From Paratinospora sagittata (lineage: Eukaryota; Streptophyta; Magnoliopsida; Ranunculales; Menispermaceae): DNA of 64,000 bases. Shown here piece after piece: positions 1-12,019 of the stretch. The first letter of the stretch is position 1; every line of letters begins with the position of its first letter. The stretch spans positions 53,034,024 to 53,098,023 of the forward strand of contig CM069590.1 in NCBI GenBank assembly GCA_035771175.1, read 5' to 3'. The notes under the pieces are model-generated. The model ran no database searches, was not told where the DNA came from, and saw only the letters and a list, made by a program, of their open reading frames with translations. Position numbers and translations under genes: made by a program.

Positions 1-1459
1 AATTGGGTTGGTTTATGATTTTACTAATTTGAACTTAATTAGATTAAGTTGATATTAGATTAAAACCTAAACTTAATTGAATTAGGTTGATATTTGATTA
101 AAACCCGAACCAATATACTTGAACATCCCTTCCCATGAGGCAAGACTTCTAAGAGTTGGTATGACTAGAAATTTAAATAATTTATTTTATATAGGTTTGT
201 TTATGAAGAAAACTGGAAAGAAAGAAGAATGATTCAAACACAGGGAGACCGTAGAGCTATAATCTTAATTACTTGAAGCGCAAGAGCAGGTGCTTGCTAT
301 TCATTCATCTCCACCGCTCCGTCCAGCTTGGCTCTTCGCTGTACTTTTCCTTTAAATACCACGCGAATTCCCCCATTTACGTTATCGTAGCACAACGAAT
401 ACAAACACAGAGTAATAGCTTAAGGAACAATGTTATTTATACACATACGAATATACGATACATGTCCTCTGTACATAAATCGAAGTAATACACATTAATC
501 ATACATGTACATATTAAGTAGGGAGAAAATTAATTGCACTTTCTGATATTTAAAATCTCATCATTGAGCTTGAAAACGGATAAAGCATTAAATGCCCAGT
601 ATGCCCTCACGTCATCAAAGGAGCTATACTGTTGACCAGAATTAAAATTTGATCGTTCAAGGTTTTTTTGGTCATTTTCAGTAACAGTTGACCAGAAGAT
701 ATGCGATATACAACGTGAAGATAGCAAGCAATGAATAACCGAAGTTGTTTGATTGTAGAGGGAATATTGTTTCTTAAAGCTCCCCTTTTGCTTTATAGTG
801 ACTGCTGGCAGATTGCAGTGTAAACTGCCTGGTCATAAAAATAAGAATAATATTATAAGTTAAGTAGATATATATATATATATATATATTCTTATTAATA
901 AAATAGTGTAAAACTTTATATTTATTTGATCTATAGCTACCCATATTATTCGAGTATTGTTAACTAATTTTATTTTTTAACTCAGGTTGATATAACGTTA
1001 GTTACGTTAAACAGAATAAACTATTTTTTTTAAAGTGCTCAGAAATGGTTAAAACGGTCACGTAATACAATATTAAAAAATTTATTAAGATTTGAGTTTT
1101 TTTCAGTATTTTTTTATTCAATTTCTTTATTTTCAAATTAGCTGTGAATTGATCAATCATTTACGTTGAATATGAGGTTATGGAAGGTGAAAAAAAGTAA
1201 ATAAAACAAAGTTGTTAAAGTAGGTAACAAGCCACCAGCCACCTTCTTCGTGGATACAGCATGCATGCTTACGTGAAGCTGTCTATTATTGTTCATCTTC
1301 ATTTGGAAGAAAACAGCCACAACGCTTCGTTGACATTCAATTTTCCTGGAGCTAATATATTCTTTCTCTGAGTGTTTCTTGCGCTACTTGTTCTTGGTTT
1401 CTTCACCTTCCTCGGGTTCACTAAAAAGTTATTCTCTTGCACCTTCATCGAGACATTAA
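1..1459. other. AT-rich intergenic DNA and pectinesterase upstream region
   Basis: No gene is recognisable. Two imperfect 38-bp direct repeats lie at about 31-108, and a TA dinucleotide run at about 868-890. The last few hundred bases should contain the pectinesterase promoter, but no unambiguous TATA box could be chosen among the many AT-rich stretches. Confidence 0.6.
868..890. repeat. TA microsatellite
   Basis: Uninterrupted TA run upstream of the pectinesterase gene. Confidence 0.8.
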
Positions 1460-4400
1460 TTGCAAATGCACATGGGTACTTCTGTTCCATCAATGGTGAC
1501 TCCGATTATTCCTCTATATTTTCTCATCTTCTCGGTTGCATTTGCCTTGTACTGTTCTTTCTTCGCAGTTATGGCTACCGCAGCCGCAAGCCCATCTGAT
1601 CTCTCTTCGGCCGTTCTCATAAGAGTTGATCAGTCAGGAAATGGAGATTATAGGAAGATACAAGATGCGATTGACGCTGTTCCGCCTAATAATAACAAAC
1701 TTTTCTTCATCTGGGTTAAGCCAGGAACCTACAGGTAGTGTCTTTATGATCTCTCTCCTCGTTGTCTTTTCTAATATCTCATTAATTGAGAAACTCTCAT
1801 CTTAACTTGGTGTTGTTTATTGATAATTGCGTTTATATATGCAGAGAAAAGATTGTTGTGCCTGCGGACAAGCCCTTCATAACAATGAGTGGATCGCAGC
1901 CAAATACGACCATAATAACATGGAGCGACGGGGGAGAGATATTTGAGACTCCAACCTTCTCCGTATTGGCCTCTGATTTTGTTGGAAGATATCTCACAAT
2001 TCAGGTATAAATCCGTTTCGATTTGTCTGATTATTAGGTATACCATATGAAATAATCGTGCTAGGCCAACAAGGATGTTATTACAATTAGTTGCACAAGT
2101 AAACATGTACAACTTAACAAGCACATTAGATGACCTCGTCAAGGTATTATATATATAAAAGAGAAATATTTTTACGACCCTAAAATTATATTTAAAATTA
2201 TACTATGTGTTGTATTTAAGGATATACAAAAGAGTTGTGCCAGGGACACAAGAGAAAATAGAGACAAAAATACAACTACCTTCCTGCCGGTAGATCAACA
2301 TCATCGTGCTCTACATGCACCACCGTTTCTATTGTGCTATGCAATACATACCGTTGGATCAACCATCAATTCTCTTTTTTTTATTTTTTATCATGCTTCC
2401 ACAACTTTTCTATATACAAAAAAATATAAAAGTTTAGGATTTTGTTTGAGTAGTATGAAACCTAGTTGATTTTTCGTGAGGAATTAACTTGTTATATTTA
2501 CATTTCGTATGTGATTTCAAGCATGGTTAATTTTGGTATTTTTTTTGTCCACTAATATTAAGCAATTGAAAATTCTCTAATAATGTTTTTCCTTACATAT
2601 ACAAATTTCTTATTGGGTATATATATATATGTGTGTGAACTTAAATAATTGTCCCACATTGGACATAGATAAGTTTATTACATAAAATAGTTTATGTGTA
2701 CGCATGTTGTACATGTTTTGTTTTTATTAATTAAAAGTTTAAAATAAAAAAATAATAATAATAATTGTAAAAATTATTTTTATTACGTTAATATATTCAT
2801 TGATATTATTTATAGTAAATTAGAAAAATGTCTAGAAAGAGGATAAAAAATGAATAATAAAATGTTACAATTAAAAAAAGGTGGAAATAAACAAATTGAA
2901 TTTAAAAGTAGGAGAAGTGGAGGGAAGTGAGAGATTATGTAAATTACAATATTAATCTTATACCTAATTTTTCAAATAAATAATAAATATAAGTACAAAG
3001 AGTACTTAATTTTTGAATTTGGTGAAAATGGCGATGGTAAACTCTTTCAAATATCCTTATTATAATAGTACAAATATAAATTGGGATTGGGCTTTCAACC
3101 TCACAAACACAGAGACCGGAGTAAAACCATAAATTTCAATATGTGCATATGTCTAGTGGAAGTGAAATATATTAGAGATATTTCACTTTTTTTTATAGCT
3201 CAATAGCACCCCTCTTTTTAGAATATTGCAAGTCTAATTAACTCAAGACATATTTCCCAACAATAAAACCCTACCAATATTTTATCTAAAAAGATGCATG
3301 CTCTGTTTTGAGTTACAGAATACGTTTGGGCCAAGTCAGAAAGCGGTAGCACTGAGGGTATCAGGAGATAGAGCGGCTTTCTACAGGTGCAGGATCCTCT
3401 CTTATCAGGACACCCTTCTGGATGATACTGGAAGACACTATTATAGCAACTGTTATATCGAAGGAGGCACAGACTTCATATGTGGAAATGCAGCCTCTCT
3501 CTTTGAAGTAATTACTAAGTAAATTTGATCCTTTTTTTTTTAATCAATTTCACTAGCTTACTATTAATTACATGACACTTAATTGTAGAAATGTCGGGTG
3601 CATTCCATTTCACAAGGTGCGGGTGCTATCACAGCACAACGCAGGATGTCACCGGATGAAAACACCGGCTTCAGCTTCTTGGGTTGCAGGATCACTGGCA
3701 GCGGAACCGCTATCTTAGGAAGGCCATGGGGTGATTATTCGAGGGTTGTCTTTGCTTACTCTTACATGTCAAAAGCAGTATTGCCTCATGGATGGGATGA
3801 CTGGGGCGGTCAAACCAAGCAAAGGTACATAACACTAGAAAAATATTGAAGTGGTATTTTTATCTAGCTGACATTGATGAAAACATTTTGGTCAATACAC
3901 CGTTAAAATGTATCAAAAGCATTTTTTCTAGAATGACTTTTAGAAATTTTGGAAAAAGTTATTCTTTCCCTGCTGCTTTTAAAAGTATAAAACTATTTTT
4001 TTTCAATCGTAGTTTAATTATAAGTAAGTATTGTCGAACACTTTTAAAAAGTACTTTTGTCGAAAAAGTTCTACCACACATGTTATAAGCCCTGTTTGAG
4101 ACACCGATTTTATTGACGTTGAGGTACGAAAAAGGAAAGGAAACACAGTGTTAACGTGTTTGACATGCTAAAATCACGATTGCGATTTCTTTTCTAACCC
4201 GATTTTAGTGCGATTTTAAGAAGTAACTTCTCTTATACTTTTCTGTTTGGCTTTGCATTGGCATTTGGAAGAAGGCATTAGGCCCAAAATGCAACCGCGC
4301 TCCCAAACAGGGCATAGTATGATTTGATTAGGATGACATGCACTTTATAAGTTTGGGTTTCAAGGCCCATGGGCTTTATCAAATACGGTTTGATTAAAGG

Positions 4401-4745
4401 TGATTCTTTTACTTCTTGATGTAGCATTAGTTGCAGAAAATACAGTGATTATAATATCATTAATTAATTAATTAATTAAATATCTTAATTTGTTTCTTTG
4501 TTTTAATGATGTTAATGTTGTTGTGTGGCTTGCTGCGCAGCACCGTGTTCTACGGACAGTACAAATGTTATGGGCCAGGCGCTCTTGCTTCTGAGAGGGT
4601 CGAATGGTCTCGCGTGCTATCGGACGACCAAGCTAAGCCATTCCTGACTAAAAACATGATTGGTGGGAGAGCTTGGCTTAGACCCGCGCCTACTAAGTTC
4701 AATAGAGGATCAACAGTCATTACGCATAATGCTTCTGGAAATTAA
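1460..4745 (+). CDS. Pectinesterase (pectin methylesterase), group 4, no PRO domain; 5 exons
   Basis: Exons are 1460-1734, 1845-2004, 3319-3507, 3589-3824 and 4541-4745, all with GT-AG introns and a total of 1065 nt (354 residues). The protein should de-esterify homogalacturonan in the cell wall. A hydrophobic secretory segment spans about residues 14-40, followed directly by the catalytic domain, so the inhibitor-like PRO region is absent. Family motifs visible are YQDTL (Gln175, catalytic Asp176), [10 protein letters not shown] (Asp197) and LGRPW (Arg253, Trp255). The overall order matches the Arabidopsis PME29/PME55 type from memory. The residue just before AVALR, normally a conserved Gln, is Lys153. 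Start chosen at the first Met; Met3 or Met5 would also keep the signal segment. The last exon ends in an in-frame TAA. Introns 2 (about 1.3 kb) and 4 (about 0.7 kb) are AT-rich and show no gene. Confidence 0.92.
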
Positions 4746-6844
4746 TTTATTAAAACAGAGTACCAGTATTTCTTTTGCTCATGTATTAATTTACTTATAT
4801 TATTTGTTGGGACTGGCAGTCGGCATCCCCACTTCTTTATATGCTTTCTTAATTATATATATAAATGACGTCATACATAATTATATGTACTTCTTTAATT
4901 TCTTTCATTATTGATATATTGACAAGCAGTCCGACATATATTATTCATTTATCTCTATAAACTGTGAGTGAATATAAAAATTTTTATAGTTTTTTTTTAG
5001 AAAAATATTTTATATACGTTGGGTGTTAACGTTATTTTTCAATGTTGTCACCCAATTTTTGTAGATGTTCTGAAGATGCGTGTATATTGCATAACATCTT
5101 AAAATACACGTATATTCTCAAAATATCTAATAAAGATTAAGTGCTAAAGTCAAAAAATAACATTGGCATCCCCAACGTGTGTATATATAACATTTTTTAG
5201 TCTTTTGGAATTCATTGCATGATTGTTTTTACTTGTTTTATTTTTAATGATTTACTTTTCCTCACTATTATTTTAATTTTAAATGATTGTTTTTCTGATA
5301 TTATTAAAAGATACATTATCTTTAACAAATCATGCTAATTAAGAGGTGAATGACATTTTAGACGAAGATCGGTCCCGAAGAATGGATATACCACATTTGA
5401 ATATATTATATATTACATTAAGGTTTCCCTTCATATTATTGTATAGATATAGATATAGATTTATTTAAATTTTTAAAATTTTAGTTTGTATAAAATGAAA
5501 ATTACCGTGCAAGGCTTGTTATATATTTTGAGATAAAGTTAGTGCAAGCTTATTAATTTTTCTGGCTATTTATCCTAAGGATAATTAATTAGCTTAATCA
5601 TTTTTGTGGACCCACGCACGTATATCACTCTCTGAGTCACTAAAATTAGCAAAACTTATTAATAAACCTACTCGGGCAAGTAATCCTTCTATTCCCTTTA
5701 TATACCACTACGTAGACTACTCTGTATCCGTTAGATTAACAACAACGGAACTCAAAAAATTATAAATTAAGAAGAAGAAAGTGCTTACGACTCATTCTCA
5801 TCGCATATGTGGTGGAAGAAGAGCTGTACCGACTTAACCGGTGACTTCTCCTAAGTGACTTCTTATTTTTCTTCTTTCTATCCTCAAACTTTTTCTTTTT
5901 GTATTCTTCTACCTTATCCAACCTATAACTTCTTCCTTCTTTTTGTTCCGCCTTGTCCGTCAATCACTCATTTTTATCTTATTTTAATTTTTTTTTTTAC
6001 TATTTTTACATTATAATTTTTTTTTATCCTATCTGTCAACTACTATTTCTATTTGTCAACCCCTTTTTTATATAAAAAAAACTGTTTTTTTATAATTTAA
6101 TCATATTTTTTTAATTTACTAATTTTGTATAATTTTATATTTAAATTAGGTATATCAATTTATCAATAACACACAAGGTTAAAGTTATCAGAATAGTAGA
6201 TCGGTGTTATCTTAAATTTATTACTATCGAATATTTGTGTAAAATTTAAAATAATTTTTTATTTATTTTAATTTTGTAGTTTTATTATATTAATTTTGTT
6301 ACTTTTATAATATTCACGATATTTATAAAAAAAATTATTTATTAATATATAAAATAACCACATTTTATGTACTGAGCCCTAGTCATGATTTTAAGATTAT
6401 GCAAACTTTAAGGTGAGTCATTGTGGAACAATAAAATATATGAATTATATTTTAACAAATTCAAACGTGATTTATAATACTTTTAATACTAAAAAAAAAT
6501 TAGATTAGATTGGTTTAGTTGTATTAGCTTTTAAACTTTAATCCAATTCAAAGCCTGATTTGGTTCAGAGGCTTACTTTTTTAATAGAAGCAGCACTTTT
6601 TACACCTATTTGGCTATTTCTTTTTTCTTTTCTTTTTTTTCAACTTTTGCTAATAGAAGTTATTTAATAAATTACCCTTTAATTAAATTATGATAGTAAC
6701 TAGTTCTAATAATAATAAGTTAAAAATTTCATGTAAAAATAATTTTAAAATACTCAATAAACATTTTTACCAAAAAAAAAACAAAATTGCCAAACTTTTC
6801 TTAATGAGCTACAAGCACTTGCTTTACAACCACTTTGTAAAAAA
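4746..6844. other. AT-rich intergenic region
   Basis: No coding similarity seen. It holds a short inverted-repeat element around 5000-5200, listed separately, and long T/A-rich tracts near 5970-6360. Open frames here are low-complexity (Lys/Arg-rich near 5760-5963) and are not called. Confidence 0.6.
5000..5200. mobile_element. MITE-like inverted-repeat element
   Basis: The left end (about 5000-5046) and the reverse complement of the right end (about 5148-5200) share the pattern ATATACGTTGGG...AACGTTATTTTT with small gaps, separated by roughly 100 bp of unrelated AT-rich DNA. Size, AT content and lack of coding capacity suit a miniature inverted-repeat element. Target duplication not resolved. 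Confidence 0.45.
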
Positions 6845-7410
6845 CAAGAAGCTATTGCTAAGGAGGAGCTTAACAGAGTTTCATCAAGTTTTTCTTGACA
6901 TGGCTGTGTTGGTTGAAGCACAAGGTGAGCACATGGATGACATTGAACCGGATGCTGTCAATGCGCAACAATTCATCAGTGCTGTGTTAGAATTAGGAAT
7001 AATCTAAGATTATATAGGAGTTGATGTCTAATTAAGATTTGAGAAGTGTGTCCAATCAAAAATTAGAGTCAATGTTTTGATTAGATTTTATTATTGTATT
7101 AAGATTACAAGTTGTTTAGGAGTTGTGTTTGGTGATTATAAATACATCATATAATAGTTTACAAAACACAAAGTCTAAGTGAAAAAAGTTAAAAGAGTTT
7201 TATATCCAACACGGTGGAAGTGGAACTGATAGGCTTGTTGTCTCTGCAAATGCCTCGAAGAGAAAGAGTGGAGATTGGTCTATTGGGTGTGGGCTTTGGT
7301 GCTGCCCTTGCTTTTAATAGGCCTTGTTTCAAGTTAATTAGCTTTGAATTGATTGGTTTGTGGGGGTGCTCATGAACGTTCTAGTGTCAGTGGTGATTGG
7401 TTTGGTTTTG
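6845..7410 (+). pseudogene. 5'-truncated SYP112-like syntaxin pseudogene, interrupted by a solo LTR
   Basis: The sequence matches the 3' third of the intact syntaxin gene on the opposite strand (8184-9086). It begins in the SNARE motif (residues reading SLTEFHQVFLDMAVLVEAQG), is broken at 6985-7211 by an LTR insertion, resumes at GGTDRLVVSANA-like codons, covers the membrane anchor and continues into sequence matching the parent 3' UTR to about 7410. Frameshifts in the tail (an extra 'tt' and a missing segment in the anchor) rule out function. No poly(A) tract was seen, so a DNA-level inverted duplication is more likely than a retrocopy. The two copies are tail to tail. Confidence 0.85.
6985..7211 (+). 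mobile_element. Solo LTR (copia-like, 227 bp) inside the syntaxin pseudogene
   Basis: The insert begins TGTTAGAATT and ends ATCCAACA, the usual TG...CA LTR termini, and has a TATA-like ATTATAAATACATC near 7136. The flanking 5-mers are TGCTG (6980-6984) and CGGTG (7212-7216). Each differs by one base from TGGTG, the sequence at this site in the intact syntaxin gene, so a 5-bp target duplication that has since mutated once on each side explains both. Orientation inferred from TGTTAG and the TATA box. Confidence 0.75.
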
Positions 7411-8183
7411 ACGATATAAATATGTGTGTGTTGCTTAGAGCAACGTACTTGAACTTGTTTTAATCTTAAAATCAGGTGATTGCAATAGTGGTTTTGAGCT
7501 CAGATCTTTGAAGGGGGTTAGTGTGCTGAGATATTTTTTGATTTTTCTCAGAAGGAATTGTTATCTATGTATGTTTTGACGATTTATTTATTTATTTTAT
7601 ACATCTCAACTCAACTCAATCAAGCGTTTTTCTAACTACACGGGGGTTTTCTTTTATAAATATATATATAAAATGTCAACCCATGAGCTCAAAAATGATG
7701 TATTAATACCATGATGTTTGATTTGAGTCCCACCTCCCTACTACGATCCCCTCTACAACTAAAATATCATGAACCTGTTTTACTTTCAATCCATTTCTCT
7801 GTTTATTCTACAAAAATTTAACACTCACAATAAAATTATATGTACGAGACTGAAATATAGAGAACTAGACTTCACATTTTTATTGCATGATGGACAAACA
7901 AAATACATGTTGATCAACCGTGCCCGAGACTCCAGACACATATATATTTACAGAATAACACCCTCTTCTTAGAGAAAAAAAAAAAAAAATCTCAGCATAC
8001 TGGAAAAAGCTTCAAAGTTCCAAGCTCAAAAATACTATTGGGATCACCTAAATTTATGAAAAGAACAAGGGATTTAAGTACGTAGCTAGAAGTAAGGCAT
8101 ACATATATTAAACCATTAAAACCAGACGGAAGCTAAAATCACCACTGGCACTAGAAGGTTCAGGAGCAGCAACCACAAAACAA
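7411..8183. other. Intergenic, including the syntaxin 3' UTR
   Basis: This is the tail-to-tail spacer between the syntaxin pseudogene and the intact gene. The part next to 8183 is transcribed 3' UTR of the minus-strand gene by position; its first ~80 bp are conserved in the pseudogene. Nothing else recognised. Confidence 0.55.
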
Positions 8184-9086
8184 TCAATTTGAAGCTAAGG
8201 TTGAAACAAGACCTATTAAGAGCAAGATCAGCACCAGACCCCAAACCCAATACACCAATCTCCCGCTCTTCCTCTTCATGGCATTTGCAGAAACAAGCCT
8301 ATCAGTTCCACCACTGATGAACTGTTGAGCATTAGCAACATTTAATTCAATATCATCCATCTGCTCACCTTGTGCTTCAACCAAGACAGCCATGTCAAGA
8401 AAAACCTGATGAAGCTCTGTTAAGCTCCTCTGGATCTCCTTCAATGCTTCTTGCCTCTCCTTATTCTCCAAATTTAGTTCTGTTTTCCCTGCAAAAATCT
8501 CTACTTGCCCACCTCCAGAGATTATCTTATCAATCTCCTCTTCACTTGGTTCCAACCCAGTTGCATTAAAGTATCTTCTCTTTAGACCCTCCCTATGATC
8601 TGCAGAAATTCTGTCTCTAAGTGCCTGGAAATCATTCATCATGTCTCTCAGTTTGATCCTTAAACCATTTGTGACTGATATTCTTGTTCTATCCACAGGG
8701 CTTCCTTCACTGTAACTTGGCGAAATCGTTCGGTTTGTTATATTGGATTGATCAAGAGATTCTAATCTTGCTTTGATGATTTTCGCCTTTCGCAGTACTG
8801 TGACCATGTCGGAATCCATTCGATCTCTTAAGCCGCGTAGGACTTTGGCGCTGTGAGTGGATTTTGTTTCCTCGTTTAAGTCTTGAAGATCGAGGAGAAG
8901 AGTCGTGATTGCTTCCATCTCGGCTTTGATTGCACCGACTTCTTCGAAGAATTGGCCAAGGTTTTCTTCATCAGAGGGACCGAGTCGTCCCATCTCAATG
9001 TCTGGCATTGCCGCACCGTGATCTTTCAAGGCTTCTTTCTTTAGTTCCACAAAGCTTAGGAACGATTTGGTCATAAGATCATTCAT
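8184..9086 (-). CDS. SYP112: Syntaxin of plants, SYP112-like Qa-SNARE
   Basis: Single exon, 300 residues. It is a Qa-SNARE of the SYP11 (KNOLLE/SYP112) group, acting in vesicle fusion at the plasma membrane or the forming cell plate. The family N-terminus MNDLMTKSF fixes the start at 9086; an upstream Met at 9098 adds only four residues. An N-terminal Habc-type helical region spans about residues 30-160. The SNARE helix around residues 205-265 contains the zero-layer Gln in VEAQGEQMDDIE. A single C-terminal membrane anchor occupies about residues 277-298. Similarity is closest, from memory, to Arabidopsis SYP112, not KNOLLE, e.g. the run LLLDLQ-LNEETKSTHS. Length agrees with the family. A truncated inverted copy lies 0.8 kb downstream. 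Confidence 0.92.
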   Translation of the reverse strand: MNDLMTKSFLSFVELKKEALKDHGAAMPDIEMGRLGPSDEENLGQFFEEVGAIKAEMEAITTLLLDLQDLNEETKSTHSAKVLRGLRDRMDSDMVTVLRKAKIIKARLESLDQSNITNRTISPSYSEGSPVDRTRISVTNGLRIKLRDMMNDFQALRDRISADHREGLKRRYFNATGLEPSEEEIDKIISGGGQVEIFAGKTELNLENKERQEALKEIQRSLTELHQVFLDMAVLVEAQGEQMDDIELNVANAQQFISGGTDRLVSANAMKRKSGRLVYWVWGLVLILLLIGLVSTLASN

Positions 9087-9904
9087 TTTTTGCAACAATT
9101 TCAGTTACACACTACACCACCAATCTGAATGAAATCAAGAGTCTCAACTAGGACATTCAAGCAAAAGACAATCAAAATGGAATAGAGAAAAATTAATTAC
9201 CCTAATGAGGTTTAAGGACTAAAGATTTGAGGGTTTTTGGGTCCTTGGACTTGAATTTCTCCAACGAGTGAGCATTGAAATCCAAGAATTAGTATAAAGA
9301 AACTCGAGTCAAGAAACCATGATTATGATCACAAATTCATCAAATGGCTTTCAGATATCTATATGAACATTCAAGAAACATAAAGAACTCATAAAGAATG
9401 AATATAACAGAGAAATTGAAGAGGGTTCGGAAACAACCTTGAAGAAATCTATTATGATCTTTCTGCACAGAAAATGCGAAAATCTTTATCCGCGAGAGAG
9501 GACTTTTTGTGAGATTGATCGTCAATTGAGGAGAAGAAGGAAGGAGATGGTGGTTTTGCTGACACTTTTTCTTAAATATATGAGATACGAGAGACCGATC
9601 AGTCGCTTCGGTTACGTATTCTTCGTTTCGAATTTGAAAAAACTAGAGGTGTGTTTTTTGAAGTGGTAAAAAGAGCCGTTATATAACGATGATCAAAATC
9701 TGAGATCTGATCCAGTACTCCACTTTAAGTAAGATCAAATCACACGTGGCCTCACAAAGGACAGTTTTCCTAGGCCCACGAAGGTGGGCCCAATGGTCAT
9801 TAATTAGTTCCCGACAAATACAATAACAATATAACGCGCGAAAATAACGTCCCATTTGTTTAAATTTTGTCTTCGGCTTCAAAGTGAACTAGTTCGTATC
9901 GATA
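9087..9904. promoter_or_regulatory. Divergent intergenic region, syntaxin / PPR gene
   Basis: The 818-bp region separates the head-to-head syntaxin (-) and PPR (+) genes and must contain both promoters and 5' UTRs. The syntaxin leader may be spliced, but no site could be chosen with confidence. No distinct TATA element identified. Confidence 0.5.
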
Positions 9905-12019
9905 TTGCTTGCAATCCAAAAGATGAGATTGAAGCCCCAAAATTGTAGAAATCTTCTTGAGAAATTAATATATTTTTCTTCTTTGATTCAGTTCCAGCAA
10001 AAAAGGTGCATAAATTCATCTTATCAGACACAGACCCATTTGAACAAACCATTCTTCAGATCAAACGTGGATGTAAGACAGCTTTGTGGAGAGAATAAAT
10101 TCAAAGAAGCTGTAGATATTCTATGCCAACAGAGACGCTTGAAAGAAGCAATTCAAATATTAGATCTTCTCGATCAATCTAAAACCCGCCCTTCTGCTGC
10201 AATCTATTCTTCTCTGTTGCAACTGTGTCTCCAGTTGAGAGCGCTCAAAGAGGGGAAATGGATCCATGAACACACCAAGAAGTCCGGGTTCGTGCCCGGA
10301 ATTTTTATCTACAATCGCCTTCTTGATATGTATTCCAAATGTGACAATTTGGTGGATGCCCGTAATTTGTTTGATGAAATGCGCGAGAAGGACTCGTGTT
10401 CTTGGAATACGATGATTTCTGGCTATGCGAAGGCTGGGCAGCTTGAAGAAGCGTTGAAACTGTTTGAAGAAATGCCCGAGAAGGATAATTTCTCATGGAG
10501 TACGATGATTTCTGGTTATGTTCGGCATGATCGGCCGCGAGAAGCTTTGGAGTTGTTTAGGAGAATGCAAATGGAAGAGAATTTGAAAAGCAATAAATTC
10601 ACTGTTTCTAGCGCTCTTGCTGCTTCTGCTGTGTTTCCGTGTTTGCGGCTTGGCAAGGAGATTCATGGGCACATAATGAGAAGTGGGTTGGAATCTGATA
10701 CCGTGGTTTGGAGTGCTCTTTCAGATATGTATGGAAAATGTGGGAGCGTAGATGAAGCCCGGTATGTCTTTGACAGGATAAAGGACCGAGATGTTGTTGC
10801 TTGGACGAGTATGATTGGGAGATACTTTGAGGGAGGGAGGAGGAGAGGGGGATTTGAGTTGTTCTCGGATATGTTAATTTTGGGAATAAAACCGAATGAA
10901 TTCACTTTTGCCGGGGTTTTAAATGTTTGTGCTGATCAAGCTGCAGAGGATTTGGGTAAGCAAGTTCATGGGTACATGATGCGAAATGGATTTGACCCGG
11001 TCTCATTTGCAACAAGTGCACTTGTTCATATGTATTCAAAGAGTGGGAACATTGAAAATGCAAAGAGGGTTTTTGAGAAAATGCCACAACCGGATCTGGT
11101 TTCATGGACAGCAATGATTTCAGGGTATGCTCAGAATGGCCAACCGACTGAGGCTCTTCACTACTTTGAATTACTGCTCAAAACTGGTACCAAGCTCGAT
11201 CACATTATATTTGTAGGAGTTATTTCTGCGTGTACTCATGCTGGGTTGGTTGATAAAGGACTAGAATACTTCCATTCAATAAAAGAAAAACATGGGTTGG
11301 CTCGCACTGCTGACCATTATGCTTGTGTTGTGGACTTGCTGAGTCGATCTGGCCGGTTTCAAGAAGCTGAAGACATTATTGAGAAAATGCCGATGAAGCC
11401 CGACAGGTTCTTATGGGCTTCCTTGCTTGGTGGATGTAGAATTTATGGGAATCTCAATCTGGCAAAACGAGCTGCAGAAGCATTATTCCAAATCGAGCCT
11501 GAGAACGCTGCAACTTATGTTACAATGGCGAACATCTATGCTTCTGCTGGGATGTGGAAAGAAGTAGAAATGCTTAGAAAGACCATGGATGATCTGGGTG
11601 TAGTGAAGAATCCTGGTTCGAGCTGGATTGAGGTCAATAGAGAAGCTCACAAGTTCTTGGTGGGAGATGATTCCCACCCTAGAACCAAAGAAATCCACAA
11701 ATTTTTGGAGAAGATATCAACCAGGATGAAGGAAGAGGGTTACGTCCCGAAAACAGATTTTGTTCTGCATGATGTGGAGGAGGAACAGAAGGAACAGAAT
11801 CTGTCTTACCATAGTGAGAAGCTTGCAATTGCATTTGGGATTATTGCTACTCCACCTGGAAAACTGATCAAGGTTTTCAAGAACCTAAGGACTTGTGGAG
11901 ACTGTCATACGGCAATAAAGTTTATCTCAAAGATTGTCAAAAGAGAGATGATTGTGAGGGATTCTAACCGATTTCATCGATTTAAGGATGGGAGCTGTTC
12001 ATGTGGAGATTTCTGGTGA
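9905..12019 (+). CDS. Pentatricopeptide repeat protein, PLS class with DYW domain (At4g37170-like)
   Basis: Intronless, 704 residues. PLS-class PPR proteins bind organellar RNA, and those with a DYW domain catalyse C-to-U editing in plastids or mitochondria. The N-terminus (about 1-70) is basic and low in acidic residues, as expected for an organelle targeting peptide. Repeats run from about residue 95 to 560, with typical motifs such as NRLLDMYSKC, SWNTMISGYAKAG and ACTHAGLVDKGLEYF. An E/E+ segment (PGSSWIEV) leads into the DYW domain. The zinc/deaminase signature is complete: His636-Ser-Glu638, then CxxCH at about 664-668 and a C-terminal CSCGDFW (final triplet DFW, not DYW). From memory the closest match is Arabidopsis At4g37170. 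A second Met at 9911 or 9923 could be the start. Confidence 0.93.
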   Translation: MLAIQKMRLKPQNCRNLLEKLIYFSSLIQFQQKRCINSSYQTQTHLNKPFFRSNVDVRQLCGENKFKEAVDILCQQRRLKEAIQILDLLDQSKTRPSAAIYSSLLQLCLQLRALKEGKWIHEHTKKSGFVPGIFIYNRLLDMYSKCDNLVDARNLFDEMREKDSCSWNTMISGYAKAGQLEEALKLFEEMPEKDNFSWSTMISGYVRHDRPREALELFRRMQMEENLKSNKFTVSSALAASAVFPCLRLGKEIHGHIMRSGLESDTVVWSALSDMYGKCGSVDEARYVFDRIKDRDVVAWTSMIGRYFEGGRRRGGFELFSDMLILGIKPNEFTFAGVLNVCADQAAEDLGKQVHGYMMRNGFDPVSFATSALVHMYSKSGNIENAKRVFEKMPQPDLVSWTAMISGYAQNGQPTEALHYFELLLKTGTKLDHIIFVGVISACTHAGLVDKGLEYFHSIKEKHGLARTADHYACVVDLLSRSGRFQEAEDIIEKMPMKPDRFLWASLLGGCRIYGNLNLAKRAAEALFQIEPENAATYVTMANIYASAGMWKEVEMLRKTMDDLGVVKNPGSSWIEVNREAHKFLVGDDSHPRTKEIHKFLEKISTRMKEEGYVPKTDFVLHDVEEEQKEQNLSYHSEKLAIAFGIIATPPGKLIKVFKNLRTCGDCHTAIKFISKIVKREMIVRDSNRFHRFKDGSCSCGDFW

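Noticed and set aside
5760..5963. Lys/Arg-rich open frame on the minus strand
   Set aside because: Low-complexity product of a CTT/TTC-rich stretch with no family resemblance and no splice or promoter context.
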